The notes under the pieces: generated by a model
Told to the model about the DNA's origin: nothing
Seen by the model: the letters and a program-made list of their open reading frames with translations, nothing else
The model's database searches: none
Shown: positions 32,276-42,125 of the stretch, piece by piece
How the letters are laid out: each line of letters opens with the position of its first letter
How positions within the stretch are numbered: position 1 is the stretch's first letter
Program-made: the position numbers and the translations under genes
From: Hemerocallis citrina
Lineage: Eukaryota; Streptophyta; Magnoliopsida; Asparagales; Asphodelaceae
Length of the DNA: 64,000 bases
Direction of reading: 5' to 3'
Assembly (NCBI GenBank): GCA_017893485.1
Contig: CM030366.1
Span: 46,188,283 to 46,252,282 of the forward strand

Positions 32276-33184
32276 CCCCCCCTAGCCTAACTATCCTTAC
32301 ACTTCTCATTCATCAAACCTATAGAGATAGAAAATAATTATTAGTAGTAGATTGTGTATTGGTAGAGAGTGAGAATAAAAGATTGAGAGTTGAGTGTGCT
32401 TGCATTCAAGGAGGCCGGCTACACCTAGAGAGGCTCGGTTTGCACTAGGAGCAAGGAGGAGAAGTACTTTCGGGCAAGCTCAAACTAGGAGGAGAAGGGC
32501 TCTTTCATTCTAGGAGTTTTTTGTGGTTGTTTTTCTCTCCAAATTAGGTGAGTGGTTTTCCTTACTTCTAATTCTAGTCACCATGCTAGGAATGATGACA
32601 TAATTAGCATGAAAGAAACTAATAAGAGTACACTTAATTTGAAAAAGGACTTGTTAGATATTATAATTAATGCTTGGTAGATTGTATGTTAACTTGTCAT
32701 GAATCTTAATGTTGTAGCACAATTTGCTTTGTAGTTATGGAAATATTAAATTGGGTTTATGATAATGTCAAAATTGAGTATGAATTGCTAATAGATGAAA
32801 TTATTGTTTTATGCACTAAATGGACTATCTTGATATTGGTTCTAATGTATAAATTTGTCCTATGCATTTGGGTTAATGAAAGAGGGAAGAACAGGGAATT
32901 ACAAGTATAATGTGATTTTTTTTAATACCAAATTTTTATTTGAGAATTGTCAAATTGAATTATGGAAAGAGTAGTATAGAGTTTAAATTATTGTATGAAA
33001 AACGTATGTTTTATTAGTGAGAAAATTATTTTAAAAATACTAGAGTATTAATTTAATATGGAATTAGTATTCTGGAGATTTACATGATATTTTGTGCAAG
33101 TAAAACAAAGATAAGAGCTTTTGAACATCGAAACGTTTTAATTAAACAGAGACTCGAGTTAAGTAAACTCGAGTTGTGTTTGTG

Positions 33185-33450
33185 ACAACTTGAGCACATA
33201 GCTCAAGTGGTCGGTGAGTCTTTCTGGCGCTACTGTAGCGTGGGAGTGGGTCTTGGAAGTCGCTGGTTCGATACCTTATGTCCACCTTATTTTTCTGTGT
33301 GCAGTTAAAAAATACCCAACCCGAACAGAGGGTATATGACCCTCTCACCACTCTTCATATTACTAAGCGCATTCGGCCTAGGGGCTAGTGCGTGGGGCTG
33401 TTTTCTCTAAGGTTGCGGGTTCGATTCTGGTTATGGCCAGATAATGTATT
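33185..33450 (+). other. Two tRNA-like (pol III box) stretches in LTR-E
   Basis: The first has a good A box TAGCTCAAGTGG (33199-33210) and a good B box GGTTCGATACC (33265-33275). The second has GGTTCGATTCTGG near 33418 with a weak A box. The spacing is longer than in real tRNA genes and no cloverleaf forms, so these are SINE-like rather than tRNA genes. Confidence 0.5.
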
Positions 33451-34996
33451 TTTTTAAAGATTGGGAGCTTTCTTGATGTATAAAAATTCCAAAAAAAAAT
33501 ACCTTTATTATTCTAAAATCATATACAATCTATGAAAATTAATTGGGAGTTATTGGACTAAAATAAAGTGTATTTTTGAGGTAGAATTGTATTCGAAACT
33601 ATTGTTTCTTACCTTTATAATTTCATAAAAATCTGTGTTTTCATGAGGTTATTAATATAAATGTTAAAAGGAAAAATTGATGAAGGAAAATATAATTTTG
33701 ATTTTTTTATGGGTTATTTTGTAAAAAGAGTAGTGTGACAATAGTGATTTTGTGAATATTCACTTTGACTAGATATTTTCGTAATATGATCTTAATGTGG
33801 GAATAAATGTTGGTTATTGAAATGCATGATTTACAACTGAACTATATGTATGAAATTTCGATGCATGAAAAGATTGGAAATTTTTTAATTGGGAAAAGAG
33901 AATTCTTTTTGAGCATGACAAACTCAATATGAGAATTGTGGATTGAAATTGAAAATTAGGGTGTAGCCAAGACTCACACCGGCAATTGAAAGAAATGAGA
34001 TATGATAATTGAATTGAAAAGACCATATTTGGGTCATTGTGAAATGAAAGAAATAAGCCCGGTATCAGTGAGAGTGCTGACCCTAAGAGATTGATTTTGT
34101 TTATGAGTTCATTAAATTAAGGATTAGTACATAGTGAAGAGGTGATGAAAGTGAGAGAAAAACACAAGTATGAGGGCCTCGAGTCTACGATGTGGGTGTG
34201 ATTTACAGTTTGTCTTCACGATGCGTCGTGACATGACGTGGGCACTACTCCGGAATTATCGGGATCTTGACGATGCTTGTGGGATGTTTGGTGACTGCGA
34301 GATGATCGTGTGCCATGACGGAGGCTGAATTGTCCATAGGTTGTCTTTACGATGCGTCGTGACATGACGTGGGATTCCCCTCTAGGTTGTCTGTACATGA
34401 GCTTGTTACTCATAGAACATCTAGGATACTTACCGTAGTTACAGTAGTAGATTAAGTCATGACGAGGGATTGAACCCTACAAGATGAAGAATGAATAAGA
34501 GGCTTGCCCTCGGACCTATGTAGTATGGGATGCATAGAATCCGAACAAGTACGCATTAGTGTCATATAATATAAATAACTGCATTAAGGACTAGGTGCAC
34601 AGTCATAACACGACATCAATAGGATATTCCCCTTAGTTTGATTGTGAACAAGTTTGTGTTTGTTAAGTATGGAAAATCATTATATTGTTTCCGGCATAGA
34701 AAGGATGGTCGTGTATAATTTCGTCTGTTGAATAAACTGATGTATCCACAGTTTTGTATGCAGGACAAATGGCATGATAAAGATTGAAGAAGAACTGATG
34801 CTTAGAGATTATTCAAATGTTGTTATACTTTCATTCACGTAAATGTTGTAATTTTGCTTCCGCTGTAAAGTGTAAAGATTCATTTGTAACTCTGATGTAA
34901 AGTAAAAGTTTTAAATTCCTTGCAAAATTGTACGAAGTGAAGTAAAGATCCTGTGGAATCTCGAATTCATTTGTATTTGGAATTCGGGGTGTTACA

Positions 34997-36192
34997 ATCT
35001 GCTACTTCCTCAGCTGTCAGGTTATAAACCTGACCACGACCACCAACCTAACCACCTCTAGGAGCCACACGCCTCTGATCGAAGACATGCCTCTCCGGAG
35101 GAAGCGATGGCCTTCCCTGACCATGCGTCGGCGCTCCTAGCTGAGCAGCACCAGTAACCGGCACAGAACCTCTGCTACTCGGACAATCACGTACCATGTG
35201 CTCACTGCTTCCACACACTAAACACTACCGGTTGGCCCTCCTGCAGTCTCACTGTGAATGCCCGGTCTTGTGACAAAAGCCACAAGTCTCAAAATTCCGC
35301 GGGACAACAGGTGCGTACAGCTGTGCTCTCGTGGGAAGGGGCGGAACTGACCTCTGAATAGGTCCTCCAGAAGGTCGAGGTGCAACGGGGTGCGAAACTA
35401 TCCTCTGAGGAACACTGGATCTGCTAAGAGTCTGCGCTTGGATCTAAGCCGCATCCAAAACATCGGAGTAAGCGCGAAGCCGAAGAGCAGCCAAATGGCC
35501 CTGGAGGGAAAAACTCAAGCCCGACAGAAAATGACTAGCCCAAGCCTCATCAGTGGCAATGAGGGTAGGGGCGAAGCGACTGAGCTGAGTAAACTCTGCA
35601 GCATACTCGTCCACGGAACGGGTTCCCTGATTAAGATAATGCTCAAATTAATAGCGTCACAAGTGAAGTAGGTAACAATAAATGACAATTAAGAACATTA
35701 TCTAGCTGACCTGAGTTAGGAAAACAAATTGTCGCTCCATCTCTGCCTTGGTGACACCGAGAAGGAACTTTGCCATGAAGCTCTCAGAGAAAGTGGCCCA
35801 CTCAATGGGTCCCGGCATCCTCTCGGATTCAACCCGCCACCAGATATGAGCGAGATCCACCGGCTGGATGCGAACCACATCCACATGATCCGCCTCAGCA
35901 ACATGAGCAGCAACCAGTAGTTGCTCCGTCCAGATGAGTCATTGCTCGGCTTCCAACGGAGACTCAGTACTCGAAAACTTATCTGGGTGCAACCTCATGA
36001 AATCCGCTACCGTACCAGGCCTAGGTGGAATTGCACCAAGTGGCGGTCCAGCGGCATTCCCATTGGCTGCCAAGTGGCTCTCATCAACTCATTGTGCTCC
36101 TGCTAAAGAGCCTTCATCTGCTCGATCGTCTCGAGAATAGCAGTGTTTTCCGGCTGCTGATTCGAGCGAGAAGAAGAATTCCCACGAGCCAT
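34997..36192 (-). pseudogene. gag: gag of the Tekay-like element, with stops
   Basis: The minus-strand ATG at 36192-36190 lies 3 bases after an acceptor-like TTTTAG. The N-terminal region is glutamine and charge rich, followed by FMRLHPDKF, VRIQPVDLAHIWWRVE, ESFMAKFLLGVTKAEMERQF and DEYAAEFTQLSRFAP, the retrotransposon gag domain. Near the C-terminus are two zinc knuckles: CGFCHKTGHSQ.DC (near 35287-35246) and CLVCGSSEHMVRDC (near 35222-35181), with TGA and TAG stops in and beside the first. A 69-base segment at 35642-35710 interrupts the gag domain and may be another intron. The frame leads through TAEEVAD to the protease linker. Frame breaks near 36005 and 35930 and stops show it is not functional. 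Confidence 0.9.
35642..35710 (-). other. Possible small intron or filler inside gag
   Basis: On the minus strand the segment starts GTCAGCTAG and ends TTTGAG, 69 bases, AT-rich and with stops. Leaving it out keeps the gag frame open (VFLTQ then HYLNQGTRSVDEY). It is at the lower size limit for a plant intron. A fold-back or filler insertion is an alternative. Confidence 0.35.
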
Positions 36193-36195
36193 AGC

Positions 36196-36282
36196 CTAAA
36201 ACATGATCAAAGATGGTCAGTACCCTGATCATATGTTGGTTATTATACATGCATTCATGTGATTACTGTGGTGTGTACTCAC
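36196..36282 (-). other. Putative 5' leader intron (Tekay-like)
   Basis: On the minus strand an 87-base segment runs from a consensus donor CA/GTGAGTAC (36282) through a branch-like TACTGACCAT to TTTTAG (36196), 3 bases before the gag ATG. Gypsy-1 has a comparable acceptor 10 bases before its gag ATG. Confidence 0.55.
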
Positions 36283-36376
36283 TGAGTTATCCTGGTTAGA
36301 GCCAAGCTCGACTAATATACCAATCAAAGCTAACCCTCGTAAAAATAGTCATGTTTGATTGATATATTACTCAACC

Positions 36377-36391
36377 GGGGCTTTGATACCA
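36377..36391 (-). other. Primer binding site (initiator Met tRNA type)
   Basis: On the minus strand TGGTATCAAAGCCCC, close to the TGGTATCAGAGC sequence complementary to plant initiator methionine tRNA, 10 bases inside the end of the 5' LTR. It sets the start of minus-strand DNA synthesis. Confidence 0.8.
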
Positions 36392-36401
36392 CTAAAAACC
36401 C

Positions 36402-38505
36402 TGTCACGCCCCGCTTCCCAGGATACGGGAACACGAGCATATAACGTAGGCCCAGCAAATGATGTAAACACCATCCATATGCTGTACCAAGCTAACTCAG
36501 CAATAAAACAAAAAGATACAACCACGCAGGAAAATATAATCACATGAAACAAGATGAATTCCAATAATAATGAAATAAACCAACAGTATGAATATCCAAC
36601 ATATGGGAAAATAAAACAAAACTACGGGTCATAGAGCCCAAACAAATACAAGTTCATAATAATGTTCAAGAAATAAATGGCAATAAGAAAAATTATGCAG
36701 TGAAAACTGGATCCATCTCTAGAAATGTTGCTCACCAATACCTTCAGGAATAGTTTCTTCAGCACCTGTAAATTCCTGGTCTAAAAAAAATTAAAAGGGT
36801 GCCCTTAGATCAAGTCGTGGGCGGCAAGTAGAGAAAGCGGCAAGTAGAGAAAACAAAGAGTGAAGGAAAACATGGATATCAAGAATAAGGACATGGTCAA
36901 AGACAAGAAACAAAACAAAGAGCAGGAAAGATATCAAAGGTGTACAGTAAATCACGCATGAAATGAGTGATATCAGTATCAAGCAGGAAATGTAGGTTAT
37001 TAAGTATTTTATTAGACTATCTAGTGCACGTACTACTGCATCCCATACTACAGATTCCACACAACACACTGAACGCTTTAGACCGATGGTAAATTCACGG
37101 TTCATGTACTAGGCCCAGAATTAGGGTATCATGTTCAGTGTCAGTGTTTCTTGAGCAGTGTTTATGGCCATACAGTACAGTCAGTCAGTACAGTCAGTGT
37201 TTATGGGCATGAAACATGTTAAAGATCAAAGAGATAGCACGAAGTTAAGAGTATGTCGGGTTAGCTCGTGTAAACCCTAGATAATCTTAACGGAATTGTC
37301 AAAACAGATTTTTGATAATAAAAAGGGAAGGATCTACTTGCATGAGATCAATTAATCGTGAACACAAATAATGAAAGGGGTTCAAGAAAAGACTTGCATA
37401 TTATTGCAGATATTAATAAAAATAATAGAATAACAGGATCAGAATTCCGGGCGAAATCTCCCAAACACGTGCGAACAACAGCGAAGAAATCCCAAGAAAA
37501 ACCAAATAGTAACTCAACTAAACTCCACACTGGATCGGGCCAAACACAGGACAGCAACACGGGATCGGGTGTGGGCAAAACATGGTAAACCAAATCTAGC
37601 CACTCAGTGATCAAAGATCCTCACACTGGATCGGCCAGAACATGGGACAGCAAAACGGGATCCGGTGTGGGCAGAACACGGTACACAAAATCCACTTAAT
37701 GGGGGATCGTCTTCAACATCGGCAAGAGAGAGAGAGCGCGATCGATCAGGGATGGTGCGACGCGACGACTGCACGGCAGAGCGATTTCATACCACAGTCG
37801 GGAAGCGACGGCAGCAATGTTACTCGCGACAAACGGCGGTTCTGTTCTTCGGTCGAACACAGGGGATGACGGTGCTCGACTGGGGGCACGAGCGGCGACG
37901 CAAAGGGATGGGGAACACGACGATAAAGTGCACCGGGGGCGAACAAGGTGACGATGAGGAGTAGCAGCGATGGGAACTTCGGTGGTTGAGTTGACGGATA
38001 ATGGCGAGGGCACGGTGGACGCGACGACGACAGGGACGATGAGGGAACGATGGGGATGACGATGGGGATGACGATGGGAGATGATCGGGGTTAATGGCGA
38101 TGGGGTGGTGGGGTGTTTGAAAATAGAGAGCAAAGAAAGAGAGGGTCGGGGTGAGAGAGAGAGAGCGCAGCAAATGAGAGAGAGAATTAATTAGGGTTAA
38201 TTAATGTGGGTATTTATAGCGATCAGGAAATTATGGCTTAGGTTAAGATTTAGTGGGTCCTGGGTTTCGGTTCTGGCTCCAAAAAGAGACAAACAAGGAC
38301 AATGAGACGAGACGAACACATTGGAGAACAAATTCAAAATAGAAAGAGCAACATTTACAAAAGAACAGAATCAAGCCAAAGAGCATAGATTGATCAAGAG
38401 AAAATAAAGAAAGATCAAGAATAGCAAAATACTCCATAATAAAAGAATTCAGTTATAATAATCAAAAGAATACAAAATACATGAAAATTGAAAATAGGGC
38501 TTACA
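36402..38505 (-). repeat. 5' LTR of the Tekay-like element (family A)
   Basis: 2104 bases; matches the 3' LTR except for an internal deletion of about 1 kb at 37175-37225, where CAGTCAGTCAGTACAGTCAGT repeats mark the junction. In transcription order it has a TATA-like box, GA repeats, a CpG-rich stretch (38100 down to 37740) and an AT-rich remainder to GGGGCGTGACA. Confidence 0.94.
38206..38216 (-). promoter_or_regulatory. Putative TATA box of the Tekay-like 5' LTR
   Basis: TATAAATACCC on the minus strand, about 290 bases from the LTR start and upstream of a GA-repeat and GC-rich leader. The other LTR keeps the same sequence. Confidence 0.6.
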
Positions 38506-38510
38506 ATGAA

Positions 38511-38877
38511 CCTTCTGTTGTTGTTTTATTTCATGATGTATGACAAGTTTGTGATTATGAGACTTTGGAGGGTTGCTATTACTATGGTATTGCATCAGCT
38601 GTCTTCAACTGACGTCCCCACTCTAATGGTCAATTTTACAAGATTTGCGAGTAAGTTGCTTGAGCAAGGTTGAGGCTTGGAGTTCGAGATGACTGAAGTT
38701 TAAGTAATGGGATGTGTTTTAATAAATATGTGTAATTTTTCCGCTGTGCAATGTAATGAAAAACTGTTGTAATGAAAGTTGTATTTTTTCACTGTGTTTG
38801 TACTGTGTTTGGATTACATTGAAGTAAAGATTTTGGATTTGTCTCTTATTTTCATTATTGAAATTCGGGGCACTACG
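38511..38877 (+). repeat. 3' LTR of gypsy-1 (family D), piece 3
   Basis: The final part, resuming after the Tekay-like element. It contains CAACTGACGTCCCCACT (from 38606) and ends GGGGCACTACG, a mutated form of GGGGCGCTACA seen in the sister LTR at 60681. Confidence 0.85.
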
Positions 38878-39382
38878 AGAACGTTAAGGGCTTGCCCTCG
38901 GACCTATATTGTATAAGCGGCATAGAATCCGAACAAGTGCGCATTAGAAATTGCATCGTGTACATGTTATTTGTGCACTAGTCTTTAGGATCATGGCAAA
39001 CACCGACATACTTAGGATAGTCACACTTTCCATATTATTTTGCATTCAAGTATGTGGGTTGTTTAAGTTTGGATGATCGTTATTGTTGTTACCATTACGT
39101 CGGTTGTATTCAACTGACGTTCCCACATTTTATATGTTTTGCAGGACTCTTGTCAACGGGTGGCATGGAAGCAAGTTTGTGATGGACTGTGATGAGAGAT
39201 TGAAAATTTAATGATGTTATAAATTGTACTTATTGTGTAAAAATTCGGTTGTGTATTGTAAAAAACGATGATGTAATAAAAGTTTTAAATCCCATGTGTT
39301 TTTGTGCTGTGTTGTACGAAATTGAAGTAAAAGGTTATGGATGAGTCACGAATTGCAAGTGTATGGAATCCAGGGCATTACA
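38878..39382 (+). mobile_element. 3' part of an LTR, family E
   Basis: Homologous to the last 500 bases of 31713-34996: AAGGGCTTGCCCTCGGACC, ATAGAATCCGAACAAG, CAACTGACGTTCCCAC, TTTTGCAGGA, the poly(A) signal at 39275-39280 and the end CAGGGCATTACA. Gypsy-1 appears to have inserted into this LTR; the missing front half may be 7370-8570. Confidence 0.75.
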
Positions 39383-41070
39383 TGAGCAACAAAGCACATG
39401 GAGATAAGAAGAGGTAGAGGACAGTGAGCAGACCCGAGTCCGTGAAGGCAACTAAGAGCTCCTTAACTTCTAACCATGTGGTGGATTTGAGCTCATCTCT
39501 GGCAGCATCAACTAGCCCTACTATGGGGGATTTGAGCCTAGCCGCAGTACTTGAAAGAGAGTGTCCTTCGTTGACTGCTGAGGCCAACGTGATCCTTACC
39601 GACAAGCATAAGTCGATCTACATGCTGGACTGCATCGTTAAGTAGCACGATGGCTTCCTCCTATCGTTGTGGTTCGAGTCCTCTTCAAGAAAAAATATTG
39701 AGAAAGTTTATTCAATGAGCAATTCATTTATTGATTTCAGATTCAACCATTATTAATATATGGAATGTGTTCGGAACCTCTCGACCCCAAAGAACATGAG
39801 TGAGATTGCTTCTGAGGCAACTGGTTATTCGTCCATGGAGATCACTCGAGCCACTATATCGCTACGTCTTGTGAATTTTGACTGTTGTTTTTTTCTTTCT
39901 TGCATATATTTCTAATTCATTAAGATGTTATTCTCTTTTGTAGAACACTTGCCACTTCACCAACCTGTTATTTCAGGTGACGGAGGATGAAAAGCATTGG
40001 AAGGTAGTGGTAGACAAGGTCACTAGGAGAAGTAGAAGGCCGTTAAGGCATTGGAGGCCTCAAAGCTTCGGGAGGAGGCCCTTGGCGCTCGAGTTGCCCA
40101 GCTTAAGGCGAGCTGAAGAGGGAGAAGAAGGTAGCAGCCATGTAGAAGGAGGATGTGATGGCCTGGGTGAAAGCCGATGCTGTTTGTATCATAAGGTTAT
40201 CACGGACATCACCAAGCTCATCCTCCACTTCGATGTGAGGGGATACCACCTGGTGCTGCAGCCAAATGAGGAGTTGGTTATGAGGGCCTCGGATGATATG
40301 GAGTAAGATGAGGATGAGGAGGGAGACGAGATGGCTCAGGAGGAGACTGCAGTTGGAGAAGTAACTGGGAAGGAGGTCATCAGTACTTCTTCACCCAAAG
40401 TTCCCTCCACTGAGGTGGTTACCTAATATATGTCTAATAGAGGACTTGCCACTGGTAGATGTATCTTCCTTTTAAATTGAATGAAAGTCTTTGTGGTGTT
40501 TCAAAAGTTTTGTTTTTCCTTGTGGGCAACAACTTTGATGTGATGGGTTAGACTCGAGTCTTCTTAACCCTATAGATGTTTTTTCCACCATTTTTGTAAC
40601 TATCAGCTCCTATTTGTTTGCAGATCATCGTGTACAAAGGGGAGGACCCCCAGGATGCGGAGATAGACTGTCTTCATGCTAAGCTACGAGTGATGGAGTT
40701 GGCGCTTACTCGCCTAAGGGCTATGCCAGTTGAGAAGGATGGTGAAGTCGAACGCCTTTGAGGTGCCTTGCCTGCTACCACATCCGAAAGGGTAGAGCTG
40801 AATAATGCAATTCTCGAGAAAATCTTGGAAGTTGCCCACATGAGAGAGGCTAGTCTAAAACAGTTGGGCAAAACTAATTCGAATCGATTAGCTCACATTT
40901 GTAGGGTCTGTTAGAAGATTAGGGTCAAGGATGCTCAGCTCAAAGAGAGGCTTGTCGAGCAAGAGGTGGATATCCATCGAATGAAGTAGTACGTGAGGGT
41001 ACACAGACTAGGAGTACCTCTTGCTCTCGCGACGAGTATAATCAAGGGAAGTCATTCTGCGATCTAGCCT
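39383..41070 (+). pseudogene. Element X, coiled-coil C-terminal exons (broken)
   Basis: Several short open stretches look like exons separated by AT-rich introns. These are 39383-39645 (SLAAVLERECPSLTAEAN), about 39760-39870 (NMSEIASEATGY, ITRATISL), about 39950-40300 (after TTTTGTAG: TCHFTNLLFQVTEDEKHW) and 40625-41065 (EIDCLHAKLRVMELALTRLR, VEKDGEVERL, KDAQLKERLVEQEVD). The last is a clear heptad-rich coiled coil. Acidic runs (DEDEEGDE) lie near 40310. This layout resembles the C-terminal half of plant proteins listed as putative gypsy-type transposon genes. Stops and shifts are frequent. The match to that family is from memory, not a search. Confidence 0.45.
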
Positions 41071-41489
41071 TGCGTCCGTGGGGGACGTCGAGGATCCCGT
41101 GGGATGCTTAAAGTGGAGTAATCAGGTCGTCCAACATGGTTTCTATTGAGGGGGTGGCGCGTGCTCACGGATGTCTGGCTCAGACTCAGTCTGCGGGATC
41201 GAACCTTCCTCGAGCCACTCAGGAGGTTGGGTTGGTTCTTCTATGGCAGGGAGGTACCACAAGCGAACCGTGTCTCTCAACCTGAACATCCCATTGCCTC
41301 GAGGGAACAAAGATGGCTCTGAGGTAAACTTGTAAACTTGTAAACTTGTTGAACTTACTTTTAATGTACTTTCTTTTGAGCTTGTAATGAGATTTTGAAG
41401 TGAAATGAAAAAAATCTTCTAAGTGACCAAGTACCATCTCTTGCCTCCTTTGAGTTGTTTCCTTTTAGCTTATAGTCGTTGAGTCATGG

Positions 41490-42121
41490 GGCAACTCTAG
41501 TGGAGAGTTGGACCCCAGACCCGGTGTGTCATGTCTTGGCCAGTTATATGAGTAGCACTAGAGAGAGGCTAGACTCCCATCTCGCTTGTTCAGGGAGTCA
41601 ATGAGTTATGAGAGTCATTTCGAGTGGCGAGTCGAGCTCTGAACTTGCTTACTTGCAAGTTACGTGGGAAACGACGAGCCACGAATTTGGACTCCGAAAT
41701 TGTTATTTGGAAAGGTAGTAAGTTGCAGGAGCAGTTTGAGTGACGAGTCAAGCTTTCACCTTGCTTGATTGCAAATTTCTAGAGAGACTTTGAGCCACGA
41801 GTTTGGAATTTGAAGTTGGCATTTGGAGAGTTACCAAGTTGTGGGAGTAGTTCGAGCGGCTAGTTGGGCTTTAACCTTGCTTGCAAGTTGTTAGATCAAA
41901 TCTGAACCACGAGTTTAAACTCCGAACTTTGTGTTTGGAGAATTGGCAAGTTGCGGGAGCAGTTTGAGTGGCGAGTTGGGCTCGGAACTTGCTAGCATGC
42001 AGGCTGCTAGAGCGACTCCGAGCCACGAGTTTTGATTCTGAACTTGTATTTGGAGAGTTAGCAAGTTGCGCGAGCAGTTCTAGTGGTGAGTCATGCTCTG
42101 ACCTTGCTTACTTACAAGTTG
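41490..42121 (+). repeat. 115-base tandem array in element X, left part
   Basis: Units with GAGTGGCGAGTCGGGCT, ACTTGCTTGC, GCGACTCCGAGCCACGAG and TTTGGACTCCGAACTTG recur at 41622, 41738, 41854, 41966 and 42081, spaced 112 to 116, with a diverged unit before. Solo LTR-F interrupts the array; it resumes at 44043. Confidence 0.85.
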
Positions 42122-42125
42122 CTAG

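Larger units (their letters stand above)
31713..34996 (+). mobile_element. Solo LTR, family E, 3284 bases
   Basis: Starts TGTAATACCGTG, ends GGGGTGTTACA and is flanked by perfect ATCTG duplications (31708-31712 and 34997-35001). It splits the gag-protease linker of the Tekay-like element just beyond the gag side of the putative intron. It contains an ACGTGCATTGCACTAGCACGT motif (32080-32102), a TATAAATA box (32268-32275), purine-rich GGAGGAGAAG repeats (32450-32500), a strong donor-like TTAG/GTGAGT at 32548, two tRNA-like stretches (33185-33450) and the AAGGCTTGCCC-type 3' module (from 34500). Confidence 0.94.
20047..38505 (-). mobile_element. Tekay/Del-like Ty3/gypsy retrotransposon (paired LTRs)
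   Basis: The only element in the window with both LTRs, coded on the minus strand. The outer ends are TGTCATGCCCC (20047) and GGGCTTACA (38505), flanked by perfect ATGAA duplications at 20042-20046 and 38506-38510. In transcription order: 5' LTR 36402-38505, PBS, leader, gag, protease, RT, RNase H, integrase with chromodomain-like tail, PPT and 3' LTR (28107 down to 20047). Two later insertions split it: solo LTR-B in the 3' LTR and solo LTR-E between gag and protease. Without them it would be about 10.2 kb. All coding domains carry stops, so it is not autonomous now. Confidence 0.95.

Noticed and set aside
33185..33300. Functional tRNA gene
   Set aside because: A and B boxes are present but the spacing is too long and no cloverleaf or anticodon arm can be formed.
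37696..38133. Minus-strand ORF of 145 codons in the Tekay-like 5' LTR
   Set aside because: Same GC-rich LTR leader; the sister LTR (22312-22610) breaks it up. No recognisable domain.
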